DNA of 64,000 nt, from positions 42,892 through 106,891 of the forward strand of contig NZ_JAKVIR010000020.1 of assembly GCF_022601975.1 (NCBI RefSeq), given 5' to 3'. Both the position numbers and the translations under genes were made by a program. This document shows, piece after piece, positions 17,970 to 26,167 of this stretch (position 1 is its first letter; each line of letters opens with the position of its first letter). The notes under the pieces are model-generated. The model searched no databases, was not told the origin of the DNA, and saw nothing but the letters and a program-made list of their open reading frames with translations. This stretch comes from Pontibacter sp. E15-1 (lineage in GTDB: Bacteria; Bacteroidota; Bacteroidia; Cytophagales; Hymenobacteraceae).

Positions 17970-18767
17970 TTACTGATCCACGTTCTTAAAGAACACCGGC
18001 GAATTGCCGTATAGCGGCGTTTTGCCATCCCATTTCTCGATGAACTGCTGCTGAATGAGCATGGGCGTGAGGGTGCGCTGGCGGAGGTCGTTGGCTTTGG
18101 CTTCGGCCTCGGCTTCCACTATTTTTTTGCGGGCCTGTGCCTCGGCCACTTTTAGCTCATTCTCTACCTGCATGGCCTGCTGCACGGCTTTGTTCTTCAG
18201 GTTTACGGCCTGCACAATCACGTCGGGGTACTGCAAGCCGCTGGTCATTTGCTCCAGTTCGAAGCCTTCTTTGCGGAGGGCTTTATCCAGGGCTATCTGC
18301 ACTTTGTCCTCGAAGCTCTGGCGGTTCGAGATGATGCTGTCGGTGCTGTACTGGTTAAACTGAATCCGGAACGCGTCGCGGGTATAATTGTAGAGGGTTG
18401 TCTGCGTGATCTGATCGATGTCTTTGCGGTACTTTCCAAAAATACGCGGGCTCTCGCCGGGTATCACCCTGAACGAGATGGTGGGGTCTACGGAGAAAAC
18501 GGAGCCGTCTTTGGCATTCACGGTAAACTCGTTGTAGTCGATGGTTTGCACGAAGGTCGGGAACTGGAACACCTCCTCGGTTAAGGGGTTATACCATACG
18601 CGACCTGTCACCAGGCTCACGTCCTGCACGCCTTTGTCGCTGCCGTAGAGTTTTACCAGCACGCCTTCGTGGCCCGCATCAATCCGGGTGCAGGATTGCG
18701 ACATGGTAATGATAACTATCAGGATGAGGATGAAGGAGAAACTCCCTGTCAGGATCTGTTTGTTCAT
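17970..18767 (-). CDS. SPFH/prohibitin-family membrane protein
   Basis: A 265-residue protein with one N-terminal membrane anchor (about 8-27, FSFILILIVIITMSQSC) and a band-7/SPFH domain (about 28-190). A Glu/Ala-rich coiled coil (KVAEAQARKKIVEAEAEAKA, about 205-230) follows. Such proteins form oligomeric scaffolds on the membrane and often stabilise proteases or lipid domains. The start codon directly abuts the stop of the upstream 62-residue gene, so the two are surely translated from one mRNA. The Cys at the end of the anchor may be a lipidation site, but that is uncertain. Confidence 0.88.
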   Translation of the reverse strand: MNKQILTGSFSFILILIVIITMSQSCTRIDAGHEGVLVKLYGSDKGVQDVSLVTGRVWYNPLTEEVFQFPTFVQTIDYNEFTVNAKDGSVFSVDPTISFRVIPGESPRIFGKYRKDIDQITQTTLYNYTRDAFRIQFNQYSTDSIISNRQSFEDKVQIALDKALRKEGFELEQMTSGLQYPDVIVQAVNLKNKAVQQAMQVENELKVAEAQARKKIVEAEAEAKANDLRQRTLTPMLIQQQFIEKWDGKTPLYGNSPVFFKNVDQ

Positions 18768-18956
18768 TTAGGCGTTTAGTTTAGAATATGCGTATCGGAT
18801 CACGAAGTAATTGGCTACGGCCACAACGCCCAGCAAGAGCAAGCCGGTGGCCACGGCCATATCAGAAGGCTGCCGCACCAGCGAGACAATCTCGGTAAAG
18901 CTCAGGATATCTACCAGAAGCAGCAGGGCAAGCAGGAGGATGTATGGGATTTTCAT
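18768..18956 (-). CDS. small two-helix membrane protein
   Basis: A 62-residue protein with two hydrophobic helices (about 4-26 and 36-57) separated by a short polar loop (RQPSDM). I do not recognise a family. Its stop codon is followed without gap by the start of the SPFH gene, which is good evidence that it is real and may work with the SPFH protein. The ATG at 18956 gives a positively charged N-terminus. Confidence 0.65.
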   Translation of the reverse strand: MKIPYILLLALLLLVDILSFTEIVSLVRQPSDMAVATGLLLLGVVAVANYFVIRYAYSKLNA

Positions 18957-19077
18957 AGGGTATGGAGGACTGGCTATTTATCCAAATATATTATAAATTA
19001 TATACAATAGCTACCATTTCCGCCTCTACTTTTCCTTACTTCCCTTTTCTGAAACGCACTGCTTTCATGCCTCCGCA

Positions 19078-19106
19078 CAAAAAAGCCCGGACTCATGCCC
19101 GGGCCT
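19078..19106 (-). terminator. terminator of the PhnB-like gene
   Basis: GCCCGG and CCGGGC form the stem; on the minus strand it is followed by six T residues. It lies about 40 bases beyond the stop of the minus-strand gene at 19147-19590. Confidence 0.75.
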
Positions 19107-19146
19107 GCCAAATGCTTTGAACACCATTTTCCGGTGTAAGGAGGTA

Positions 19147-19590
19147 TTAGCTCTGCGGCTGTTTCTCGTCGAAGCTCACCATCCAGTTAATCCCGAATTT
19201 ATCGGTGAACATCCCGAAGTAAGACCCCCAGAAGGTTTTGTCCATCGGCATGGTTACCTGTCCGCCGGCTGAGAGGCCGTTGAAGATCCGGTCGGCCTCT
19301 TCCTTGCTCTCGGTGTTGAGGGAGAGGCTGAAGTTGTTGCCTTGCTTGTAGTTGGCTGCCCACTCGCCGCCGGTGTCGCTGCCCATCAGCACGGTTTCTT
19401 TGCTGATCGGCAGGGAGATATGCATGACCTTTTCGCCTGCTTCGCCGGTCATGGCGGGCTGACCTTCCGCTGGTGGCATATCTTTAAAGCGCGAGATGTA
19501 CGGAAACTCGCCGCCTAACACAGACTTGTAGAAGGTAAAGGCTTCTTCGCAATTGCCCTTAAAAGTAAGGTACGTGTTGATGGTTGCCAT
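19147..19590 (-). CDS. PhnB/YjdN-like VOC-superfamily protein
   Basis: A 147-residue protein of the vicinal-oxygen-chelate fold. The opening TINTYLTFKGNCEEAFTFYKSVLGG and the end DKTFWGSYFGMFTDKFGINWMVSF are the hallmarks of the PhnB-like (YjdN) branch. Members are often called 3-demethylubiquinone methyltransferase-like, but most have no known substrate. It is the last gene of a minus-strand trio of small-molecule-binding proteins (20524-19147) with short gaps, probably one operon. Confidence 0.85.
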   Translation of the reverse strand: MATINTYLTFKGNCEEAFTFYKSVLGGEFPYISRFKDMPPAEGQPAMTGEAGEKVMHISLPISKETVLMGSDTGGEWAANYKQGNNFSLSLNTESKEEADRIFNGLSAGGQVTMPMDKTFWGSYFGMFTDKFGINWMVSFDEKQPQS

Positions 19591-19614
19591 AAATCGTTGG
19601 TTTAGGTATAGAGA

Positions 19615-20097
19615 TTATTTCAGTGGTATCCATACATCCTCTTCTGCGTTCGGATCGTCTGGCCCAGGGTAGTTTTCCCCTAATATCTCGAAATGCGGAC
19701 GCCCATCCAAGCTATACCCGGATTGTGGCAGCCATTGGTCAAAAATATATTCCGCCGTTTCCGGAAAGGCGGCTGCTGGCCCCTTGTGCCTGAACACGGC
19801 GTAAAGCCCGCCCGGCAGCGTAAACGCCTCCATACCCTCCGGAATAGCGCCCAGGTCAGAAACTTCTACCGCCGCCCATTTATCAAACTGCGTCAGCGGC
19901 GTGAACTGGCTCAGGTCTATACCATTGCCAAAATCCTGCACCGAGTATAATTCCGTGCCGATCTTATTTTTAATCTCGCTCCGCCTGGGCATGAACTGCC
20001 GCCACAGCGCACGTGCCGAATCGTCTGCCAGCGACGTGATGACCCGCATACCGATCAGCTTCTTTTCTTCTATGGTAAGGATTTGGGGTTCTTGCAT
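19615..20097 (-). CDS. GyrI-like/effector-binding domain protein
   Basis: A 160-residue protein consisting of one GyrI-like (AraC effector-binding, SOUL-type) domain without a DNA-binding part. Typical elements are KKLIGMRVITSL near the start, TLPGGLYAVFRHKGPAAAFPETAEYIFDQW in the middle and the C-terminal DVWIPLK. Stand-alone members bind small hydrophobic or cationic molecules. The start is set at the ATG at 20097, which begins MQEPQILTIEEKK; the longer upstream reading has no domain support. It lies between two VOC-fold genes on the same strand. Confidence 0.8.
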   Translation of the reverse strand: MQEPQILTIEEKKLIGMRVITSLADDSARALWRQFMPRRSEIKNKIGTELYSVQDFGNGIDLSQFTPLTQFDKWAAVEVSDLGAIPEGMEAFTLPGGLYAVFRHKGPAAAFPETAEYIFDQWLPQSGYSLDGRPHFEILGENYPGPDDPNAEEDVWIPLK

Positions 20098-20158
20098 TTG
20101 GTGGAGGTTAGAAGTTGTTTGTTTTCGCTGGCGCGAAATTGCGCCAACGGAGGCTGCA

Positions 20159-20524
20159 TTATATATAAAATTCCCCAAAGTGCCAGAGCACTCCAGACGG
20201 GTCATGCATAAAGCACTCTCTCCCCCAGTCATATACCCGAATCGGCGTTAGCTTCACCTCTTTGTATGTAACCGTCAGGTTTAAAGCCAAAAGCTCCTCC
20301 CAATAACGGCCAACATCCTCGACTTCTAAAAAAATCATTGAATTGTCTATCCAATCCCTGACGTAAGCATCCTGCAAATAAAACCCTATTCCTTCCGTCT
20401 TGAAATAAGACATGTTATGCCCCAAAATAATTTCCTGGAAACCTAAGTCCCGGTAAAAACTCCTGGATAGTTCAAAGTCTTTGGCTCCAATAAATGGTCG
20501 AATTGATTTCGCGCGATGTTCCAT
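20159..20524 (-). CDS. glyoxalase/bleomycin-resistance-type VOC protein
   Basis: A 121-residue single-domain VOC protein. KSIRPFIGAKDFELSRSFYRDLGF is the usual first beta-alpha-beta unit and ECFMHDPSGVLWHFGEF carries the usual His/Glu metal-site region of the second half. Family members include dioxygenases, glyoxalases and antibiotic-binding proteins; the substrate here cannot be told. It is the first gene of the minus-strand trio. The gap to the next upstream gene (20525-20649) holds only a small GAGC/GCTC hairpin. Confidence 0.78.
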   Translation of the reverse strand: MEHRAKSIRPFIGAKDFELSRSFYRDLGFQEIILGHNMSYFKTEGIGFYLQDAYVRDWIDNSMIFLEVEDVGRYWEELLALNLTVTYKEVKLTPIRVYDWGRECFMHDPSGVLWHFGEFYI

Positions 20525-20649
20525 TTTCCCTTCTTATAATGCTGTATAGTAGTTTCCTCCGCTGGCCGTGCCATGCTTACCGAAGAAGTACGAGCCGCAA
20601 GCTCGCACTAGCGGGAGCTATATATCTTATTGTAAACCGTTACTTTTTC

Positions 20650-21186
20650 TTATTTGTCAGTTGGTGAAGGTTGACTGTTTTCAATTTTAGGTTTAACATT
20701 TTCTTTAAGTCCTTGAATATTTTCCATTTGTTCAATTTTTTCTTTTGGCCATATCCAATCCTTTACAGTTGGACCAGCCCATATTCCAATAATAAAAAGT
20801 AGTAATCCAGCTATCAGATTAATAAAAAACGATACAACTCTTTCTACATTTCTACTTTTACCTACGGTTTTTTCTAATTGACTTATAAGTGGCTGAATCT
20901 TGTCTTCTTCTATTTCTGCAAGTTTTGAATATTCCTCATAAGTTTCTTTAAGCTCCTTAACTTTCTCGGTTCTTTCTATCAAATCAGACTCTAAGTCTGC
21001 AACTAAATTCGATGTTTCCTTTAGGGCTTTATAAGCTTGTTCAATTTTGGAATTAATTGTTTTCTTGCCATCTTTTAATTCAATAAATAAGTCATATAAT
21101 TCTGGTCCAGGAATAATAGGCATAGTCCTAAGGATCATTCTTGTTATTTTATTGGTCAAACTTTTGGTTATAATTGGTTCTTTCAA
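20650..21186 (-). CDS. AT-rich orphan: coiled-coil membrane-anchored protein
   Basis: A 178-residue protein I do not recognise. Residues about 45-115 are a highly charged coiled coil (EQAYKALKETSNLVADLESD and following), residues about 118-138 a membrane helix (FFINLIAGLLLFIIGIWAG), and the tail is short and polar. The gene is markedly AT-rich compared with the genes on either side, which suggests recent acquisition. No operon partner is clear; the next gene on the strand is 370 bases away. Confidence 0.6.
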   Translation of the reverse strand: MKEPIITKSLTNKITRMILRTMPIIPGPELYDLFIELKDGKKTINSKIEQAYKALKETSNLVADLESDLIERTEKVKELKETYEEYSKLAEIEEDKIQPLISQLEKTVGKSRNVERVVSFFINLIAGLLLFIIGIWAGPTVKDWIWPKEKIEQMENIQGLKENVKPKIENSQPSPTDK

Positions 21187-21220
21187 TTTTCCTTTTGTTT
21201 TAATGGCTCACAATGGACTC

Positions 21221-21266
21221 GTATAAACAGTGTGCTAGGCCGTCGGCCAACGCATAATGTTTATAC
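21221..21266. repeat. inverted repeat in a gene-free stretch
   Basis: GTATAAACA (21221-21229) and TGTTTATAC (21258-21266) enclose a smaller GGCC/GGCC hairpin. The 21187-21559 gap otherwise holds only AT-rich sequence and a second imperfect hairpin near 21510-21545 (GGCTTC/GAAGCC). Confidence 0.6.
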
Positions 21267-21559
21267 AATGTTGCACTAAACCTTCAGTAGTTTACATACA
21301 CACACCGTACACCTCATTGGTATACATTAGCACATCTAGATTAATTCAACTAACTGATTATCAATATATCGAAAAAAATTTTTAGGCAGATTTTCTAACA
21401 CAACAAATTGATTTTCTGTTATTTATAGAGCATTTCAGGAAAACGGAAAACCCATTATATACCCATTCCATTATATATAGTATCGGCTAATCGGTAAGGA
21501 TAACCACGGCTTCATTATGGGCATTCCGTACCCAACGAAGCCTTAGTTGTTGGCAGAAG

Positions 21560-22060
21560 CTATTTTATTTTTTCCCACTTATCAATTAAGTCAGATTCAA
21601 TCAAGTTTTTCATTCCGTATTTATTGAACTGAATCTTACTGTTTTCACAACCTTGCATAGGGCATCTGTTATGAATAAAACGAATAGGAGCTCCTTCATG
21701 CTTAGTACAATAAGGTGTTAAATCAGAAATAAAAGGTGTATCAATATCGAAGAAGACGCCCCATCTAAGTAAGATGCTAGCTTCAGTGATTTCTGTTTTA
21801 TTAAACTCTCTTAGCTTTCTTTGCTTTTTGGTGTAGAACTGGTTGCCCTTGTGAAAGCCCCTCCAAGCAATCAGGTATATCAAAGATGCAAGACCTAAGA
21901 AAAGTAGGATTTGATAAACTTCAATTTCTTTAGTTAAAAATTCCCCAACTTTTACAGATTTAACTTTATCCCATTTTATTGATGCACCCCAAATTTTATC
22001 AAACAAATAAACAAGGAAGCCTGAGAAAGCAACTGCTAAAAGGGGTAATACCTTTTTCAT
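21560..22060 (-). CDS. AT-rich orphan: two-helix membrane protein with a Cys/His cluster
   Basis: A 166-residue protein I do not recognise. Two membrane helices (about 4-22 and 48-66) are followed by a basic stretch (KKQRKLREF) and a soluble tail. In the tail, Cys118, His121, His130, Cys133 and Cys138 form a spaced cluster (YCTKH and IHNRCPMQGC) that could bind zinc. The gene is AT-rich like its neighbour at 20650-21186 and unlike the nuo genes. Zinc binding is inference from spacing only. Confidence 0.6.
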   Translation of the reverse strand: MKKVLPLLAVAFSGFLVYLFDKIWGASIKWDKVKSVKVGEFLTKEIEVYQILLFLGLASLIYLIAWRGFHKGNQFYTKKQRKLREFNKTEITEASILLRWGVFFDIDTPFISDLTPYCTKHEGAPIRFIHNRCPMQGCENSKIQFNKYGMKNLIESDLIDKWEKIK

Positions 22061-22113
22061 TCTAATTTTCTATGTATTGAATTTAATATTGATTTTAGTT
22101 ACTGCCACCTTTT

Positions 22114-22429
22114 GCTTAACGGAATAAACATACGTTTTTTTGTCGAAATCGGCATATAGCCGTAACTGGACTACCTAATATACTATATATCTTAAGGCAT
22201 ATAACGCATCTTGCTAAAACTTTCCTACAGCACGCATACATCCTGCTGTTTGCCCCTTTTCACCTTAGAAACTCTCAGCCATTTTCGCGAACTTTGCTAG
22301 CAGTCGTATTTCCTAACCGAAATCTAAATACTTGAGCCAGTCAACTATATATAAAAATTACCTGCTGCAGTCGGAGCCAAACAAGTTCAACCTGGACAAC
22401 CTGCAGGCGGGCGAGATGATCGTGAACAT
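22114..22429 (+). repeat. duplicate of the nuoD upstream region and first codons, copy 1
   Basis: A 316-base copy of 24474-24789, with roughly 20 differences by eye, almost all in the first half. It includes the non-coding region before nuoD and about 33 codons of nuoD, then breaks off into a transposase fragment. Confidence 0.92.
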
Positions 22430-22431
22430 AG
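22332..22431 (+). pseudogene. nuoD: nuoD 5' fragment
   Basis: Starts with the same TTG and matches the first 33 codons of nuoD at 24692 with one amino-acid change (Asp9 to Asn) and a synonymous Lys codon change. The match ends within codon 33 (AACAT), after which the sequence becomes transposase remnant. It cannot make a functional subunit. Confidence 0.9.
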
Positions 22432-22433
22432 GC

Positions 22434-22877
22434 CAGCTGGCAATCTGCGAGCCTGTCCTCGATGTAAGCTAGGTGGCGGGCGATCTTGGCTCGGTTGTAG
22501 TTGTTCTTCTTCGAGTTATGGGCCCGGAGCTTGGTGGAGTCTCCGGCCAGCAACTGTCCTCCGACAAGGTTAAAATGCTGCGCTGTCCTAACCGTGTCCC
22601 GGAAGAGGCGGGTGATGGCCTGTGAGTTGTTCTTGCGGAACTTGGCAATGGTGTTGTGGTCGGGTGCCAGTTGACCCAGCAGCTTCAATAAAACAGTGGG
22701 ATGGTAAGCCGGTCGACCATTGTCAGGGAAATCAGTGCGGAAGCCCAGTTCCCCGAGCGGGAGCGAATCGATGAAGGCGTTGATGAAGCGCACCTCGTTG
22801 TCCAGGCAAATCAGCTCCTCCAGGCTGGCCCCGCCATTCGGAGGCTCGTCCCGGCTATAGGCTTGTTTCAATTTCAT
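22434..22877 (-). pseudogene. IS1182/IS5-type transposase remnant
   Basis: About 148 residues of the N-terminal part of a DDE transposase are readable, from MKLKQAYSRDEPPNGGASLE to AYIEDRLADCQLA, with the probable first catalytic Asp in LLAGDSTKLRA (residue 113). The C-terminal two thirds are missing; the frame then runs antisense through the nuoD fragment. An internal in-frame loss is visible near residue 66, where LLKL joins directly to GQLAPDHNTI. Related transposases have about 30 further residues there. It is therefore doubly broken and not active. Confidence 0.82.
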
Positions 22878-23082
22878 AGCTCAAGTGGATAAGTGTATTA
22901 TCACTGAGCCTGATAAAGGATGCAGGAAGAAAGATGTTATTAGACAGTCTGACGGCTCTGTATAAAAAATCACAGGGTTTTCTCGGCACTTTCCTGTCAG
23001 CCGAGCAGGATGTTTGTTGAGAGCACAAAACTCTCTTTTTATCTACCGACTACCATGTATAATCCAACTAAATCTATTATGT

Positions 23083-24387
23083 TTAGGATTTCCGTAATAC
23101 CAAAAACCCACTAATACCACAAATAGTTGAAGCTACAAAAATTCCAATTTTTGCTTGAATAATATGCTCTAAGCTAACGAAAGCAAGGTCTGTAATAAAT
23201 AGGGACATCGTAAACCCAACACCTGCGAGCAATGCTACTCCATAGATATGTCGCCAATTAAGCCCCTCAGGAAGCTCTGCTAGTTTTAGCTTGATTATAA
23301 TTTTTGAAACTCCAACAATTCCAATAAACTTGCCTAATACCAAACCTAATATTACTCCTAGACTAACATTGCTAATCAAGTTTTCGGCAAAACTCCCAGA
23401 AAAAGTTATACCCGCGTTGGCAAGAGCAAAAATAGGCATAACTACAAAAGCGACTAATGGAGTCATTGAGTGCTCGAGTCGTTGAAGCGGAGTTAATGCA
23501 GCTTTTGAATAAAACCTTATTCTATCCACAATATGTAGTTGTTCGTAGGTGAGAAGGGTAACATTATTCGGTGTACTCTTTTCAAAATCATTGGTTAGTG
23601 CATTCATCTTTACGACAAATTTTTTGTCTTGAATCTTTACGTTTGCCGGAATGGTAAGGGCTGCAATAACTCCCGCAACTGTTGCATGAACTCCCGAAAG
23701 TAAAAAAGCCATCCACAGGCCACCAATTCCAACTATTCCATAAAAAACCGTATTGCGCACACCTAACACATTGGCAACTATAAGAATAACTAGAAATCCA
23801 CCTCCAAATAGCAGGCTCATCATAGAGATATCTGAAGTATAAAAAAGGGCAATTACCAATACTGCTCCCAGGTCATCAGCAATAGCTAGTACTGTCAAAA
23901 ACACTTTAAGCGATACAGGAACTCTATCACCTAATAGGTAGAGTATTCCCAGTGCAAAAGCAATGTCGGTTGCCATTGGTATTCCCCATCCGGTAAAAGC
24001 CCCTCCTGATAAATTTAAAGTTAAAAATAATAATGCCGGAATAACCATACCGCCTAATCCTGCAAAAATGGGTAAAACAGCATTTTTAGGTTTGGAAAGT
24101 TCACCCACCATTATTTCCCTTTTAAGCTCTAACCCTATCACAAAAAAGAAAACAGACATAAGTCCATCATTAATCCAATGATGTAAAGATTTAGACATGA
24201 CAAACTCATCAAATCCTATCGAAAAAGTATACTCCCAAAAATGATGATAATCATCTTGAAAAGGGGAGTTAGCAAGAATCAGGGCTGTTACAGCGGAGGC
24301 AAATAATAAAATCCCGCCTGTTGTTGAATTATTGATAAATCGGGCAATTGGAATTAACAAAATTTTGTCAATAGGGTCTGATCTCAT
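23083..24387 (-). CDS. nhaA: Na+/H+ antiporter NhaA
   Basis: A 434-residue, twelve-helix membrane protein clearly of the NhaA family. The key acidic residues are present: MATDIAFALGIL (equivalent of E. coli Asp133) and LAIADDLGAVLVIALFY (equivalents of Asp163 and Asp164). The loop GLELKREIMVGELS and the GVGFTMSLFITDLAF helix are also typical. It exchanges internal Na+ for external H+ in sodium and alkali stress. The gene is much more AT-rich than the flanking nuo genes and is bracketed by the duplicated nuoD 5' region and a transposase remnant. Acquisition by horizontal transfer is likely. Confidence 0.95.
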   Translation of the reverse strand: MRSDPIDKILLIPIARFINNSTTGGILLFASAVTALILANSPFQDDYHHFWEYTFSIGFDEFVMSKSLHHWINDGLMSVFFFVIGLELKREIMVGELSKPKNAVLPIFAGLGGMVIPALLFLTLNLSGGAFTGWGIPMATDIAFALGILYLLGDRVPVSLKVFLTVLAIADDLGAVLVIALFYTSDISMMSLLFGGGFLVILIVANVLGVRNTVFYGIVGIGGLWMAFLLSGVHATVAGVIAALTIPANVKIQDKKFVVKMNALTNDFEKSTPNNVTLLTYEQLHIVDRIRFYSKAALTPLQRLEHSMTPLVAFVVMPIFALANAGITFSGSFAENLISNVSLGVILGLVLGKFIGIVGVSKIIIKLKLAELPEGLNWRHIYGVALLAGVGFTMSLFITDLAFVSLEHIIQAKIGIFVASTICGISGFLVLRKS

Positions 24388-24473
24388 AATTGAACATTAT
24401 ATGAAGTTTTTTTAATATAAAATTTTATTCCATTCTGATTTAATCTGTTGGTTAGCATTGCCACTAACTTGTA

Positions 24474-24789
24474 GCTAAACGGAATAAACATACAGTTTTT
24501 GTCGAAATCGGCAGATAACCGTAACTGGGCTACCGAATATACCATATATCTTAAGGCATTTAACGCATCCTAATCAAACTTTCCTACAGTACGCGCTACA
24601 TCCTGCCGTTTGCCCCTGCTCACCTTAGAAACTCTCAGCCATTTTCGCGAACTTTGCTAGCAGTCGTATTTCTTAACCGAAATCTAAATACTTGAGCCAG
24701 TCAACTATATATAAAGATTACCTGCTGCAGTCGGAGCCAAACAAATTCAACCTGGACAACCTGCAGGCGGGCGAGATGATCGTGAACAT
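24474..24789 (+). repeat. nuoD upstream region and first codons, copy 2
   Basis: The copy attached to the intact nuoD gene. The 100 bases around CTCAGCCATTTTCGCGAACT and onward, before the start, are identical in both copies. A promoter for nuoD probably lies here, since the gene is separated from nuoC by opposing genes. Confidence 0.92.
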
Positions 24790-25903
24790 GGGCCCGCAGC
24801 ACCCGAGCACGCACGGCGTGTTGCGCCTCGAAGTGGTGACGGACGGGGAGATCATCACGGATGTGGCCCCGCACGTGGGCTACCTGCACCGCTGTTTCGA
24901 GAAGCACGCCGAACACATGGCCTACAACCAGACCATCCCCTACGTGGACCGCATGGACTACCTGGCCGCCATGAACTCAGAGCACGTCTGGTGTATGGGC
25001 GTGGAGAAGATGATGGGCATCACCAACCAGATTCCAAAGCGGGTGGAGTATATCCGGGTGCTGGTGGCGGAGCTGAACCGCATTGCCTCGCACTTCGTGG
25101 CCATCGGCACGTATGGCATCGACATCGGGGCTTTCACGCCTTTCCTGTGGATGCTGCGCGACCGCGAGCACATTCAGCGTTTGCTCGAGTGGACCTCGGG
25201 TGCCCGCATGCTCTACAATTATATATGGGTGGGCGGTTTATACTATGACCTGCCCATCGGGTTTGAGCAGCGCTGCCAGGAGTTTATCGACTATCTGAAA
25301 CCGAAGCTCGACGAGATAGACACGGTGCTGCTGGAGAACAAGATCTTTATCGACCGCACCGCCAATGTGGGTGTTTTGCCCCTGGATGTGGCCATTAACT
25401 ACGGCTGCTCCGGCCCCATGCTGCGCGGCTCCGGCCTGAAGTATGACCTGCGCCGCGTGGATGGCTACAGCGTATACCCCGAACTGGAGTTTGACGTACC
25501 CACCGGCACCGGCATGGTAGGCACCGTGGGCGATTGCTGGGACCGCAACTATGTGCGGGCACTGGAGTGCCGCGAGTCGGTGAAGATCATACAGCAGTGC
25601 CTCGACCAACTGCAGGGCGACCACAAACGCACCCCCGACTTCGACCCACAGGCTGCCTGCCCGAAGAAACTCCGCATGACGGGCAGCAAAGAACTCTACT
25701 TCCGGGCCGAGACACCACGCGGCGAACTGGGCTTCTTCTTCCGCACCACCGACCGCAGCGACGTGCCTTTCCGCTGTAAGGGCCGCTCTCCGTGCTTCTC
25801 CAACCTGTCGGTGCTGCACGAGATCGCCAAAGGCTGCATGGTCGCCGACCTCATCGCCATCGTCGGCTCCGTGGATATCGTGCTGGGCGAGCTGGACCGG
25901 TAA
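24692..25903 (+). CDS. nuoD: NADH-quinone oxidoreductase subunit D
   Basis: A 403-residue protein matching the 49-kDa subunit of complex I. The motif [16 protein letters not shown] begins near residue 31, the [10 protein letters not shown] and YVDRMDYL segments line the quinone pocket, and the C-terminus ends IVLGELDR as expected. The reading starts at a TTG at 24692; an ATG at 24776 would remove 28 residues. Conservation of the upstream codons in the duplicated copy fits the TTG start. nuoE and the remaining complex I genes do not follow; they must be elsewhere. It must have its own promoter because all genes between nuoC and nuoD except the DUF559 gene are on the minus strand. Confidence 0.93.
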   Translation: MSQSTIYKDYLLQSEPNKFNLDNLQAGEMIVNMGPQHPSTHGVLRLEVVTDGEIITDVAPHVGYLHRCFEKHAEHMAYNQTIPYVDRMDYLAAMNSEHVWCMGVEKMMGITNQIPKRVEYIRVLVAELNRIASHFVAIGTYGIDIGAFTPFLWMLRDREHIQRLLEWTSGARMLYNYIWVGGLYYDLPIGFEQRCQEFIDYLKPKLDEIDTVLLENKIFIDRTANVGVLPLDVAINYGCSGPMLRGSGLKYDLRRVDGYSVYPELEFDVPTGTGMVGTVGDCWDRNYVRALECRESVKIIQQCLDQLQGDHKRTPDFDPQAACPKKLRMTGSKELYFRAETPRGELGFFFRTTDRSDVPFRCKGRSPCFSNLSVLHEIAKGCMVADLIAIVGSVDIVLGELDR

Positions 25904-26167
25904 ACTCAAGTTGTTCATATTTATTAGCGCTACAGCGCGCCCTGAGAAAACAACCTGCCCCTTCGAGAAAGGGAATAAGGTAACTTGTTGAGAAACTGTA
26001 ATGCACAAAAATCACTTCATAACAGTATAAAATCATAGATAGAAGAAGTAGCAACATAAAAGGAATATTGCCAGGTGCATCTCTTGGCGGTAGTATGTGT
26101 TAGACTTTTTACAGATTGTTACCGTAGCGTTAACAGTACAAATAGTTTTAACCCCTACTGCCTTTAT

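Noticed and set aside
21187..21559. Integron attC-like recombination sites around the AT-rich orphans
   Set aside because: Imperfect hairpins are present, but I could not find the paired RYYYAAC/GTTRRRY core sites with correct spacing, and no integrase is in the window.
22332..22434. A second functional nuoD
   Set aside because: Only the first 33 codons match; the sequence then changes to transposase remnant.
22341..22877. A 178-residue intact transposase-like protein
   Set aside because: Its last 30 residues are antisense to the nuoD fragment, and about 30 residues are missing inside; it is a remnant.
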